Numbered from the stretch's first letter, positions 11,527-24,300 are shown. The stretch: DNA of 64,000 nt from Austropuccinia psidii (GCA_023105745.1 JALGQZ010000001.1:56873437-56937436), one strand, 5' to 3'. Translations and numbers: made by a program. The notes: generated by a model from the sequence alone, not told the origin.

Positions 11527-12500
11527 CCTAGCTTGTATTTAATTGAACGACAAGGTGTAGAATAGTACGAGAAGCTGAAAAGCTTAGGTGTTAACTCCAA
11601 AGTACTTTAAAGCTTATGTTTGAGTTTCTGGAAGTTATATTGTGCTGAAGACAAAAGATTGTTCTGAAGATGAGATCTTCAATCAAACACATTTCAGACG
11701 GTCCTAGGTGCAACGCTAGCGGAGGAACTCCATGGAATCTTTGTAAATATCTGGTCATGCTTTCCTCCGTTATCTTCGTAGCATTAAAAACATACGTATG
11801 TTTTGAAAAAATATTCTGAAGCTATTGAATTGCTACACTTGTGGGGATTACCCCTTGGTCTCACTTCTGCTTCTAATCAATATGTTTTGTTCCTGTTGTA
11901 TGCTCCCAAAGACTGTTCGCACCTGTGTTAAACTTGTATGTGCAGATGTCCATCATGAGTTTACCGCCCACCTAAATCGATGGCTTCGTGTTGCAAAAGA
12001 AAATCCCAGCGTCCTGTCAGCCGTACTTCGCATGTGTTTGAACTTTTGTTTCAGGTATTCTTAAACTTGGCACAATTTCTTATTGTAAGCCGAGGCTATG
12101 GAAATTTCTAATTCTAAGAAACAGAAAAAGTGCTACCACGACTGGTGTAACTTGTGTGGAACGATGATAGTGTGCGATTAGAAAACTGTATAGCTACGGT
12201 AAGACAAGAGATCACATGACTATTGTACTGTACACATCCCTTAACGCAATGTATCCCTGACTGTGTGAACATAGCTGTATCTTGGCATTCCAACATTTTT
12301 CCGCCCAGAAGGTTTGTTTGTGGGCCAACTTTTCATTTCCCTCCTAAGTGTTCAATTCATTACTTGGATCAGGTAGCTTTGCACGTCAGCTCCATCAATA
12401 ACGCGAGCCTGCAGCTGAAACTGGAAAGAGACTCAGGAGGGGTCAGAATTAAGCAAGAGGAGATTTTCATGCCTAACCAACTGTAATTTCTATTTTATTC
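11527..12500. other. CpG-containing upstream region of the secreted-protein gene
   Basis: Composition is like the gene island rather than the flanking transposons. It presumably contains the gene's promoter, but I see no clear TATA box. Two + strand frames (11825-12064 and 12223-12486) are Cys-containing, begin at TTG rather than ATG, and show no convincing splice partners, so I do not call them genes. Confidence 0.4.
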
Positions 12501-12850
12501 AACTTACATGGATCAGTGATTTTCAAGCAGCTTGTAGCTGAACAGCCCTTTACTTGAGGTTTTCTTATTGGCACAGAGCTGTCAAGAAGCTTACCTCATC
12601 TAGTGTGTTTATAAAAAGCTCAAAAAGTAGAGTCAAGAGACACAGAGAACTTCAAAGATAAGAGCACAATAAACTAGAGATGTTGCATTTCAAGAGTGAG
12701 AACTCCTAGAGGCCATAAAATAGAATGTACTCTTAAAAGGGGGAGGAAAACGTTAAAGATGAGAGTACTATACCAGATGAAAGCCGTCCATAGATCATCT
12801 CTGTTGAATTTAGACTATAAAACCTCTGGCTCTTTCTACTGTACTTACTA
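12501..12850. other. Intergenic, nothing recognised
   Basis: Purine-rich sequence (many AGAG/AAGA runs) with no ORF and no repeat end that I can identify. It lies between the gene island and the GC-rich patch at 12853-13005. Confidence 0.4.
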
Positions 12851-12852
12851 TT

Positions 12853-13005
12853 AAGCCCAGCCCCCGACCCTGGCAACTCGAGGATTCTTCGTTGAGGTCA
12901 CCTTTGGGGAAAGGGGACGGGGCCCAATTTTAGGTACAATTTCTTACGGGGTTGACTTGGGCACGGTGGGCAGGGGAAGGCCCCAGCCCCTTCGGTTAGC
13001 CAATG
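12853..13005. other. GC-rich patch of unknown nature beside a hAT relic
   Basis: About 150 bases rich in C/G runs (CCCAGCCCCCGACCC, GGGGACGGGGCCC, GGCCCCAGCCCC) in otherwise AT-rich DNA. Repeated CCAGCCCC/GGGGC blocks in both orientations could pair with each other. It starts ~125 bases beyond the stop codon of the - strand hAT transposase relic, so it may be that transposon's subterminal repeat region; this is inference. It has no ORF. Confidence 0.4.
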
Positions 13006-13129
13006 GTAGAAACTTGACCAGTTTCATTTTTCATTGCTAAAAAAATAAGAGAGTAAAAAGAACTAACAAAAATATGTGATAATACAAACCAGTTAAAAGC
13101 TAAGTCTGAGAATAGATAGGGCCAAAGTG

Positions 13130-14614
13130 TTATGCCCAATTTTTGAGGCAGGAAAGCTTTTCCACATGCATTGAAGACAAATATACACGCTGATAAGTGA
13201 GTATCTTGCATCCACAAGAAAATACTTGTTCTGAGGGTGCACTAGTTTCTGGGATCGCTAGATATTTACAGGCAATCTTGAGGGTAGGAAACATGGTAGC
13301 CTGTGACTTCCAAAAAAACAGGACATCAGTTTTCTTTACCTCAGGTGGCTCAGAAAATTATTGCTGCATTTCATTTTCAACTGTGTTGTCCTCAGGATGA
13401 GCTATCGATAAATCTCATCAATAAACACACTTTCCTGCTCATGAGCTGGTTGAGTCAGCTGTGATGGTTCATTTGATCTGGTTGGGTGGTAGTGGGCTTC
13501 TTGTTCAAATATTGATTGAAGTTCCTTTGCCAATTTACCAAAATCTTCCAATGTTGAATTGTGAGTGATGAAAAATTTCATCTACAACCAAGGATAAAGG
13601 ATTGAATCACAGATGACTGGTATCTATTTGAATAACAACCTGGGATATCTGGTCAGCTTGTTTGTAATGGAAATTGTTTCTGGTTCAATTGGTGCAAAAT
13701 CATACTGTAGTCAAGCCTAATAGCTCCTGACTATCAGCCAGACAAATGCGTGAAATGCAAAATTTTAGAGGACATACTTACCTGATTGATTTGCTTCATA
13801 AGGAGAATGTAAAGCGTTGAGGCTTGATTTATTGCTGGATATTTTGAGCCACATATAATCATTGTTTCTTGATAAAGTGGCTGGAGGAACTGAACCATGA
13901 AATTAATTTTCTCCCATTCAAGGGGTGATAATCAATAAGCTTGCATATTTTCCAAGTTGCAGTACTGATTGTATGCATCCTCAAGTCATAAGGCCCTCTT
14001 GACCATATTGTAAGTTGAATTCAAATGTGTTGAAAAATGTGACAGTAGGGTGGTGGCATTGCTTGGTCTGGTTTCATTGTAACCAAGATTGACAGTAGTA
14101 ATAAATCTTTTGTACTTTGGTAGAGATATGGAGCTAAGCATGCCACCCAAGAGATGATGGAATAATAATTGAGGTTTAATTATTCTGGTGGATCAATGAG
14201 GCTTCTTAAATTCCTTAGTCCCCTTGGCTCATTTTCTGGTGTTGATTCTACCAGTGAGCTATTCCCAAGGGCCACTAATTGTAAAACATGAGCCATAATT
14301 CCTATGGCATTTACCTCAGAAGAGAATGTTTATCTTTGTCTGGATATCTCGTAGACCATTTGGTCGTTAACTGAAGAATTATGGGTCATAATAAAAACCA
14401 TTCAATCTTCAAGGGTGTAAAATCTCAACAAGTCAAGGAAGATCGTTTCCAGAGAAGTTCCTGTGTGATTTTCTAGAAATTGGAATTTAAGTAGCAAGTG
14501 AGAAAAAGAAGAAAAAAATTCTACTTACCTTGAATTTAATTTAAGCCAATCAAGACCAATTTCAGCTGGTATTTTTGGTTCATGAAATGTGCTGTGACTG
14601 CCATATAGGCAGTT
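13130..14614 (-). pseudogene. Decayed hAT-family transposase
   Basis: Translating the - strand across frames gives hAT transposase in order. First comes an RNase H-like core segment with GTSLETIFLD (~14440). Then follows a NAIG.MAHVLQL-like segment (~14310), corresponding to the CxxHxLNL region. Next are LSPLEWEKINFMVQFLQPLY (~13880) and SKYPAINQ. Last is a C-terminal dimerisation segment with YLAIPETSAPSEQVFS (~13240), ending at TAA 13132-13130. Splice donors GTAAGT follow the codons near 13781 and 14529. In-frame stops include a TGA where the hAT consensus has Trp (~14385). The N-terminal part is cut off at 14614 by a relic LTR. It lacks the BED finger and cannot be active. Confidence 0.7.
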
Positions 14615-15123
14615 GGTGAGCCTTAAAGGTATTTTCATATACCCTAAAGACCACAAATAATAAAATAAGATATAAATATAAATAAAATAAATTTTTTTAT
14701 ATTATCAAAATAAAAATAAAATATAAATTTATATATAAAAATAAAAATTTCATTATAATTCAAAAATAAAATTACATTGAGCTTTAAATTTGTGAAAACA
14801 CATTTTGACTTGAAAAAATTAAGTAAAAATGAATTGTCAACAAAAATACCATAATTGAAATATTTTTGGAAAAAAGTTAAATAAAAATTATAATAACTTT
14901 TGATCCTACAAATAAACTTATGAAAATTGTTTTACCATTAGACTCCTCACAAAAAATAAGGTGGGGTCACCTCTGGATAAAATTTCTATAACTCAACTCT
15001 AAATAAGCTTAAATTAAGTTTTTGATATTTTCTATACAAAAGTTGAAAATCATCAAAACCTTAATTTCATTCACATCACATGTGGTGTTAACAATAAATT
15101 TTTGTGTTCAAATTGAGGTGCTG
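14615..15123 (+). mobile_element. 5' portion of a relic family C LTR
   Basis: Starts GGTGAGCCTTAAAGGTATTT and continues ATATACCCTAAAGACCACAAATA, matching the reverse complement of the ends of the chromovirus LTRs (19521-21349, 27770-29598). It also shares TAAGGTGGGGTCACCTC, GCTTAAATTAAGTTTTTGATATTTT and CACATGTGGTGTTAAC further in. It is far more diverged than the two LTRs of the intact element, so it is an old insertion of the same family. It interrupts the hAT relic and is itself cut at ~15124 by a family A sequence. Confidence 0.65.
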
Positions 15124-15407
15124 TGTGAGAGCCTTGAGGTATATTTTACATACCCAAATAGGCCACAATTATCTTAAAAAGAAATTTTGAATTATGCATA
15201 ACTCATAAGTCATGCATATATCCAAAATTCATAATTTTTGATTTCAGAAAAGATGAATAGCTTTTTATTGAGTAAGTAGGTCCATGGATTTAACACCAGA
15301 TTTGGATTCTACACAAAAATTCACCTATGGTAGCTCCATAGAGTTAATAAGCTCAAATTAACTCTTTGAGGTGGTAAAATGGAAAATACTTCAATACCAC
15401 ATAAAAG

Positions 15408-15438
<31 letters not shown>

Positions 15439-18400
15439 ACGCAAAAATAATGGGAATGTGAGAAATCCCTTGTTACATATACACTGAGAATAGTGTTATG
15501 CATGTTTTGAGCACTTAATTTCATGGTATTCTTACATGGACTTTTGGTACACCCATAGTGGATATCTCACTTGAAGCTTAAATTTCTATTTTGACGTAAA
15601 AAATAGGCAAGGGGGACAAAAGACATCAAAGAGAGCCAGGGTACCCAACTTCTGAGGCCTCAGAGGTGTGGACAGCTCCAAAGCTTAGATCCATGGCTGA
15701 TCTTGGCCTAATTGGTAAACTAAAACCTTTTGAGAACTTGGTTACCATGTTACAACTACTGTAAATCTTAAGAAAATAGCAAATAACCTGCTATTTTGAC
15801 GTGCCAAGGAGGTAAAGAGCTACTTAGACTCCTGTAATCATGTCAATTCTTAATTATTTTCCATGGATAAACCCCAAAATAGTAATTAAAACCCTTTTTG
15901 GACTTGTATCCATTGATTTACCTCATAGCAACCAGTGAAACACTGATATTTGCAATTCTACATAGAAATGAGGTAAGAACTTCAAAAATTCATTAAAAAT
16001 ACAATTATTAATGAATCTTTCTGAAACTTTCAGGACTAATAGAGAACTGTATTATATATGGTACAGCCAAAAATAATTACAGTTTTACTTACAGTCCATT
16101 TTTGACTATTCTACGTGAAAAGACAATAAAACTTCTGAGGAAGAAAGATTATCAAGTTCATTAATTTATATCTTGAAGACTCACATATTCTTTTGAAATG
16201 ACGCTTCAAGGCTGAAATTCCTGTCCAGACCTCCAAGTTTAATTTTCATTCATGAATCCCTTCAAATTATATATCTAGTAATAAAGATAGGTATGAGTGT
16301 TTTTATGAGAAATATAATAAGCATTCATCATAAATAATAATAAAAAACGCTAATTTCTTATAAAAACAGCTATTGATATTTTCAAAATAAGTAATTTTGA
16401 GCTAAATTTGATTCAAATATATTGAGATAGGACTCTTTTTCATGAATCATATAGAGCCTATTCTCTATAAAAGCCATATATTTCCAGGATAATTATGAAA
16501 AATTATTTAATAAAACTCCACATCACAAGATCTTTGAGAATCAGAGAGATAAACACTCAAAAATATGCAAAATAAAAAAGAAACAAACTGAGAAAAGAAT
16601 ATTTTCAAAAAAGAAAAATCTTATTTATTTCTAGGCTAACAATATTCACTTTTACATAAAATCTGAAAAACATTTTTCCTATAAATATGTGGGTTGAGGA
16701 TGAAATGAATTGCAATGCTAGCTACAGCATTTCTTTCTATATCAATGTTCCTTTATTTAAAATCTCTCTTCTGGTTTTTACAAGTCTCAAAGTATTGGAA
16801 ATTCCTTTATCTCTAACATGGAGGGTTATATTAATAATATATTAATGAAGCTGATAATTCAATTCAATTAGTGGGAAAAAGAATTGTCCAAATTCTTCTT
16901 TTAAAAATTACCAATTTTTTATATAGGAATGAAAGGGAGTAAACCAAACCACGAGTTTATAATAGCCCAATTTCCTCTTGCTAATCTATCATTGTATCAT
17001 ATTTTGTTTTCTTAATCTCTCATACCTAACTAAATGTGTAGTTTCATATATTCAAGAAACTACTTATAATTAGGAAAAAGTAAACTTAATAGTTTTTCTA
17101 GCACTTTATCTCAAAAGAATAATTATTGATTTTATTGAAAAGTTTATCACAGCTTTAATTTTATAGGAGCTTTTGAGTACCTTTTTCTTGACAGAGAATT
17201 ATCAAAATGATAATTTAACTGAATACTCTGATCAGTATTTTGTATCTATATATATTAACTCATTCTCCATCCTTCTTGAAAACTAAATAGGTATTTGTTA
17301 AGAATTGTCATTTTCATTAATGCTTGTATTTTACATCATTCCCCATTTCAAGAAGGGTTTTTAGTAAAATAATCTCCTAGTACCATGAGGTATTTCTATT
17401 TATAATAGTCTGAAGAATGTTTTGACCCACCTTTCTTTCTCCATTAATGATAACCCACTAATATTAACAACCATTAAGGGAGTTTCAGGTTATCATAACC
17501 TCCTTGCCACCACAAAATAGTAGTATTATCAAGATTTTCCCCTTACTTAATTAAAAATAGACATACTAACAAGCTCAAAAAATTCTTTGAAAATATAGGA
17601 ATCCAAGGCACGCCATTTATTCGCTCTTGGAGGGGGAACACATCTTAGAGGCCTCATGATTTGGGGTACCCCACGTATCTTCACTATTCTTTGTTCCCCC
17701 CATTCATCTTCAAATTCAAAATATTAATTATTTCATAAGTATGAAATTTAGCATGAGCCAATCATTAATATATAGAAAGATGAAGTCATTTTGAACTATG
17801 AAATTATTTATTACACTAATAACAATGCTTGTATGATACGTTTTCCTTCACTATCCCATTAGTTGCATGTAAAAAGGTAAGAGAAAAAGCTTCAATGGAT
17901 TCTTATGCTTTCTCAATTGAAAGGAGTTGAGTTCTTTTTCAATTGAGGACCTGATGAAGTAATATTTAGCTTATACACCTTATGGAACCATCAAAGGTAA
18001 AACCTTGATGTAGATACAAATTTTTCTTTGAATTCAAGTAGCTCTTTAATCAAAGAAATATTTTTATTGAATTTTCAATATTTGTGTATACTACCTGTGA
18101 GGAAAGAAAAACCACTTAAACCAAATATTCATGTTCTTCAAGGTTGATAATCTGTCCAAAAGTCAAATTTCAAATAAACCAATTCCAAGGAGCTCTAATA
18201 TCCAAAGAATTGAGGGTAGTTGAGGCTCAGTATAGAGATCTCTCTGAGGTTCTGGGGCCATTTACAAAAATTTTCAATTCAAAAAGTAAAGGAGGAGGTA
18301 AAATAGCTATAGACCATCATTAATTCCGCTGTAAATCTGGAAAGAAAATCAATTGGTGCTCCAAAAATACATAACTGATAGAGTTCTCACATATTGAGGT

Positions 18401-18684
18401 TGAATATATAACAAGAAAAGCAATTCATTTACCGTATTCAGGTAGACTTTAATTCCATCTATAGGAAATAAATATAGGGATTCAAAATTTAACAACATAT
18501 TAGGAGGGGTAATGGAAGTTAAAGATTATATATTTTATAAAACAGAATGCAGAGCTTTCGGTGGCTTATTATTATTGAAGGATTTCATTCCCCCAATGCT
18601 TGTTGAAATTTCATCTCTCTTTTTTTGTTTTAGAATCTTTGGATTCAATTCTTTAATTATAAATCTTGGAATTCAAAAATCAAT
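15124..18684 (+). repeat. Family A LTR-like repeat and undefined AT-rich sequence
   Basis: Begins TGTGAGAGCCTTGAGGTAT and carries the family A blocks (TTGGATTCTACACAAAAATT, GAGCCAGGGTACCC, CCAAGGAGGTAA) to about 15970. Beyond that the copy can be followed only weakly against 29599 onward. The rest, to 18684, is AT-rich without ORFs of coding character. At 17630-17650 and 17665-17680 short GC-richer phrases (GGGGTACCCCAC) suggest another eroded family A piece. The 3' terminus is not identifiable. Confidence 0.45.
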
Positions 18685-19520
18685 TGGATCCTTGAGGTAT
18701 ACTTTGAATACCCTAATAGGCCACAAATATTTTAAAATATATTTCAAAATATACAAAGTGCATAGTTAATATGAATACTTAACATGTTCTTTTATAAAGA
18801 AAAAAATTTACAGCTCTTCTTGAGAAAGAAAATCCATTAATTTAAGTCCATAGTCAAATTCTACTCCAATATTTATGTATGGTTTCTCCATAATATGTAT
18901 AACAAAACTTCAGCTCTATGAGATTTTGAATTGGAAGATACTTGAGCACCTCATCACCAATAACACATAAAGAACTTGTGAAAATATTTTATTTTTGAAT
19001 TCTTACATAAAGGTAATGGGATTCTGCAAGAACCACATTACATACACACTGGTTTTAGGGTTTTTTATGTTTTTGGTGCTTAGAACCTAGTCATTAATAC
19101 AGAACGCTTTGGTAAACACATACTGAATATCAGCTGTGAGGTTATAATTAATATTTTTCATGAAGAAATAGCTTAGGGAGTCAAAAAACAGTGAAAGGAG
19201 CCAGGGAACCCCAAACTCTGAGGTTAATCATATCTAGGGAGCTACAGAGCTCATTTCCATTGATTATAAAGACAAAATAAATTGACTAAAGCCTTTTTGG
19301 AACCTTTTTTACTAAGTCTAAGTCTCAAAATATCATGATAAAATAGCAAGTGATCTGCCATATTGAAATTCCAAGGAGGTAATCGGCACCTCTTACTCCT
19401 GTAACCATATAGATACTTGATGATTTCTACTTGGTATAGAAAGAAGAAGTGATTTAAGCACTATTATAGCCACTATTTATGTAATTTCCTCATCAAAGTG
19501 GGATTTTATCTCACTGTTAA
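18685..19520 (+). repeat. Family A copy interrupted by the chromovirus
   Basis: CCTTGAGGTATACTTTGAATACCCTAATAGGCCACAAAT at its start matches the family A start at 15124. AGCCAGGGAACCCCAAACTC (19200) and TTCCAAGGAGGTAATCGGCACC (19370) match later blocks. At 19520 the chromovirus begins. The sequence resumes at 29599 with a duplicated GTTAA followed by CATAGAAAATGGGGTAA, which matches CATAGAAATGAGGTAA in the 15124 copy. This shows that the chromovirus landed inside an existing repeat. Confidence 0.55.
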
Positions 19521-21349
19521 TGTAAGGTGTGGATATGAAACTTTGATTAAAAATCAAGTACTTTTCCTGTCCTCAAAATTTGTATAAGGTAAAAATCAAT
19601 TAAAAATAGTATGAAATATTATTTTTAAGAGAAAACACGCCAATTTTATTTTTTATAACTTTATTAGTATAAAACAATAATATTATAAAAATTTATTGTT
19701 TTACCAACAATAAAAATTTATCCCAAAAATACTCTACAAGAGATATTTTAAGGCTACAAAAGAAATTTCTTCAAGAGCAATTTCAATTGGAATTAATTGA
19801 GCAAAGAACTGCAAGCAATTAATTAAAGAACAAAGTCTTTAAAAAGAATATTAAAGAGAAAACACGCCCAAAAGTGACCAGAGTGAATTTGGAAACAAAG
19901 TGACAAAGTTTACAGTGATGAAAGATGCTTTAATTCACTTTTGGGGCGGTTCAGGGGTAAAAATGATTATAAGAGTTACAAACAATGATTATAATGATTT
20001 TTTCACGTGGTTAAGAGGATTACAATGATTTAAAAGTGGTGGTTGGAATCTTTTATTGATTGGTTTAACAGTTTTAAGCTAATTAATAAAAGGAAAAGAT
20101 TCTAACATGAAGAGAAAAGTGGGGCAAAGAAGACATTCTTTTATAGCCATCAATTCTCTTGCTCCAAAAGTAAAATTTACTCTTGTCAGTCGTGAAAAAC
20201 AGTCTGACAACAGAAAAGCCAATTATGGCATCATTGAACCCTGGTTTAGACCAAAAAGGGCTGGTTTAAGCCATTTTTAGCCATTTTAGACCCTTAAATC
20301 AGCCATTACTATAGCAATACCAGGCCTAGAGCCTTCAAAACACGTCAGAATGTGTGTCAGAGGCGTAGAAACCAGTTAAAACTGTTTTTATTATGATTGT
20401 TTTATCTTAAGGGTAGTTTTACCCTCTTGGCAACAGCTAAAACTACCCCAGTTGGTATCAAAACCTCATCATCAATTGAGTCCACAGACCCTGTAACTCA
20501 ATTCCAGGCCAAAAGTGATGAACTTTTGCGTGAATTTTGACATCCCACGCCTGTCAGAAAGGATTTTGGGGGTCTAGCTCCCCCTTAGAGCTGGAGTTCC
20601 TTTTCCCCCCCAAATTTAATCTTTCCAATTTATTTTTCCTTTAATTCCTCATCATGTATTATACTTATGATTTACATATGTAATTCAATTCAATTGTACA
20701 GTACAATACAGTAATAATTGACACCTCATATGTAAATCAAAGTTCACTTATGTAATACACGCGCACATTTTGACATTTCAATTGAATTCAATTGAAAATA
20801 CTTCAACTCCTCATAACTTCTAAACTAAACACAACACCTCAATTTTAACACAAAAATTGATGGTTAACACCACATGTGGTGTGAATTAAATTAAAGTTTT
20901 GAGGATTTTCAACTTTTGTATTGAAAATACTAAAAACTTAATTTAAGCTTATTTAGAGTTGAGTTACAAGAATTTCACTCAGAGGTGACCCCACCTGATT
21001 TTTTATGAGGAATCCAATGGTGAAATAAATTTTATATGTTTATTTATTGGATAAAAAGTTATAATAAATTTTATTTAACTTTTTTCCAAATTTATTTATT
21101 TTCTCACAATTTTGTTAAAGTTTCACTTTTACTTAATTTTTTCAAGTATAAATGTAATTTTACATTTACAAAATTTTAATGTATTTTTTATTTTTAAATT
21201 ATAATTAATTTTTTATTTTTAATATAATTTTATATTTATATTTTTATTTTTATTTTAATAATATAAATAAATTTATTTTATTTATATTAATATGTTATTT
21301 TTTATATTTGTGGTCTTTTGGGTATATGAAATTACCTCTAAGGCTCACA
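19521..21349 (-). repeat. 3' LTR of chromovirus (1829 bp)
   Basis: On the + strand it begins TGTAAGGTGTGG and ends AGGCTCACA; in element orientation it runs TGTGAGCC...CTTACA. It is nearly identical to 27770-29598. A TATAAAAG box sits at 20145-20138, the counterpart of the one in the 5' LTR. Differences from the other copy include TTTTTTAT/TTGTTTAT, ACACGCG/ACATGCG and GACACC/GACCCC. No ORF in it is preserved between copies. Confidence 0.95.
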
Positions 21350-21361
21350 TTCCCTCCCCCT
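21350..21361 (-). promoter_or_regulatory. Polypurine tract (plus-strand DNA priming site)
   Basis: Read on the - strand, the 12 bases immediately before the 3' LTR are AGGGGGAGGGAA, preceded by a T-run. This is the expected PPT position and composition. It begins 12 bases downstream of the gag-pol stop codon (21376-21374). Confidence 0.85.
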
Positions 21362-21373
21362 AAAAAAAGAATA

Positions 21374-24300
21374 TTACTTTGTAATATTGGTGTTTCTAGT
21401 GTGTCTGAATCTCCTCAGGATTTTGGTAGCTTCTGGTATATCTTTTTCTTCTAACCATTCATCTTCACAAGTTGGGTCACTGTACCTAACAAGGTATTCC
21501 CTTACTTTCTTGGTTCTTAATTTCCTTTCTTTAAGAACTTTGGTTATTTTCTTAGTAACAGATGTCTCAATAGGAGGTATAACTTGGGGAACCTTATTCC
21601 TCAAGGGAAATTTCTCAGCATCACTAGATTTATATGGTTTTATCAAGCTCACTAGAAATGTAGGGTGCTTATTGCTAAGTTCTTCAGATAACTCTACTTC
21701 AACAGCATTTTCTCCATGGAGGGCCTTAATCACAAAAGGTCCTGCAAAGGAGTCTTTCAACTTTTTACATCCTTTGATGTTATTGAAGTTAGTGGTGGAT
21801 ACAAGAACTAGGTCCCCCACTTTGAAATCTGGAGTTGCATGAGATTTATCCCATTTGTCTTTAGCATATGCAAAAGAGTCCTCCATGCACCTTACTGCAT
21901 GTTTTCTAGCTTTGTCTAGCATTCCTTTGAAGCTAGCAGCTGTGGGATGTATTTCAATTAAGTCTTTCCTCAAGGAGTCTTGGGGTAACTTGGGGTTCCA
22001 TCCTTTTTCTAGAACAGCAGGAGTCTGATTGGTACTAGCATGGATTGATGTTTTATATGCTAATTCCAGTGCTGGTAACAGAGTACACCAATCATGGGTA
22101 AATCCATCACAATCTTTAAATTCAAGGCCATATGCACAAAATCTTCTCACCATGTCCTCTAAGGTTTGGATCATTCTTTCAGCCAGGCCATCAGTTTGTG
22201 GGTGGTAGGCTGTAGAGAAAGACAGTTTAGTGCCAAATAATTGGTGAAGATTTTTCCATAGTGCTGAAGTGAATTTGGGATCTCTATCACTGATGATATT
22301 TGTAAATATCCCAGTCCATGACACTACTCTATTCCATATCAGAAGAGCTGTATCCATGGCTGTATCATCTTTGTGACATGGTAAAAAGATTGGCGTTTTA
22401 CTGAATCTGTCCACAATTACTAGGCAAGCATTATAGCTCCTGTCACCTCCTGGTGGTAGGCCAGTTACCCAATCCATATGGACAATTTCCCAAGGTCTGT
22501 TTGGTTCTTGGATTTTCATCATATTTCCAAGTCTTTTGCCAGTGGATTTATTTGCCTTTTGGCATCTGTCACAGGTTTTGCAATATTCTGCAACATCTTT
22601 TTGCCACATTGGCCACCATATGCAGGTCTTCACTTTCTCTCTTGTTCTGTCTTCAGAAAGATGTCCTGAAAAGGGACTATCATGGCATTCTTTCAGTACA
22701 AGATTGATTAATGACCTGTCTACAACTGTCATGACACATGTGTGCTTGGTTCTGTGGTAAATTATACCATCCAGTAGGTGAAATCTTCCTTCATTATAAG
22801 ATTTTCTCCATACTTCATCCAATGCATGTATTAGAGAGTTGTCTTTACAGTCTTTGTTAAGTAATTGGCATAAGATGCTACAATTCATATCTTGAGTGTA
22901 ACTATTTCTGACTTCTTCAAAGAAGGTGGTGTTCAAGTCTGTAACACTTATTCCTTCTATTGGAATTTGTGGTGAAGCTTCTTCTGGAACATAAGCAGGA
23001 TTATCAATGTTATTTGGTAATGGCCATCTGCTTAGTCCATCTGCATTCTTATGAATATTCCCATCCTTATGAACAATAGTCATATTGCCTCTGTATTCTT
23101 GTATGGCTATTTGCCATCTGAGCATGTGTCTGTTAGGTGTTTTCATGTTCAAAAGTGATTTCACAGCTGTACAATCTGTTATTACTTCAAAAACACATCC
23201 CTCTAAGAAATAGTTCAATTTCTCCAAGGCCCAGACAAGGCATAGACATTCCATTTGACTTGCTCCATATCTGGCTTCAGTTGGTTTGATTTGCCTGGAT
23301 ATGAAACATATTGGTCCTTCTACAGGTTTGTCATTTATGATCTGAACTTGGTGAAGTGCAGCACCTAGTCCATCCCCTGATGCATCAATATACAGTTTGA
23401 AAGGTAATTTAAAGTCTGGCATCAGTAAGAGTGGAGCAGTGGTCAATGCTTCTCTTAGAGATTCAAAAGCTTTGACTCTGTCAACAGTCATCTCAAATAC
23501 TGTGTCTTTGTCACACAACTTATAAAGTGGTCTTGCTATGGATGCAAAGTCTTTAATGTGTTGCCTGTAATATCCTGCAAAACCCAAGAATGACTGAATT
23601 TCCTTCTTATTCTGAGGCATGGGTCTTAACAATACTGCTGCAACTTTGTTTTTATCAATTCCAAGGGACAAACCAGATACAACATGTCCTAGTGCCTTAA
23701 GTTCTTTAAATCCAAAATGACATTTCTTCAAGGAGATTTTCATGTTTACTGATTGGATTTTTGTCAAAACTCTTGATAATCTGTACATGTGCTCCTCCCA
23801 AGTCTTTGAACAGATAATAATGTCATCAATGTAAATGATTAACCATCCCTCTGAGAGTTCTTCAGGGAAGATTTCATTCATCATTCTTTGGAAGTGTGAA
23901 GGTGCATTTTTGATACCAAAGGGCATCCTTAAGTATTCATACACTCCACAATGAACAATAATTCTCAAGTATTTTCTTGCTCTTGGTGTTACTACATTTT
24001 GATGGAATCCTTTAAGGGCATCCATAGTGGTTATATACACTGCTTGAGATATTTGAGTAAGGGCAATTTGGATTTTTGGTATTGGGTATCTGTCTGGAAC
24101 AGTGTAAGTGTTCAGAGCTCTAAAGTCCCCAACCATTCTGGATTTTCCATTATGCCACGCCACTATGACTGGTGTAGTTATTTCTACTTCCTCATTGTGG
24201 CCTACTTTTCTTATTACACCAAGGTCTAGAAGTTCTTTGATATGAATTTCTAGAGCTTCTCCTGATTTTGGACTTGCTGGATAAGCAGGTCTTCTTAAGA

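Noticed and set aside
11825..12486. Two + strand Cys-containing ORFs upstream of the secreted-protein gene, considered as small secreted proteins
   Set aside because: Both open at TTG, not ATG, and neither has a convincing N-terminal signal or matching splice sites.
14640..14760. AT-rich A/T block suspected to be a satellite or replication origin
   Set aside because: The same block occurs in the family C LTRs (21170-21300, 29400-29550), so it is simply LTR sequence.
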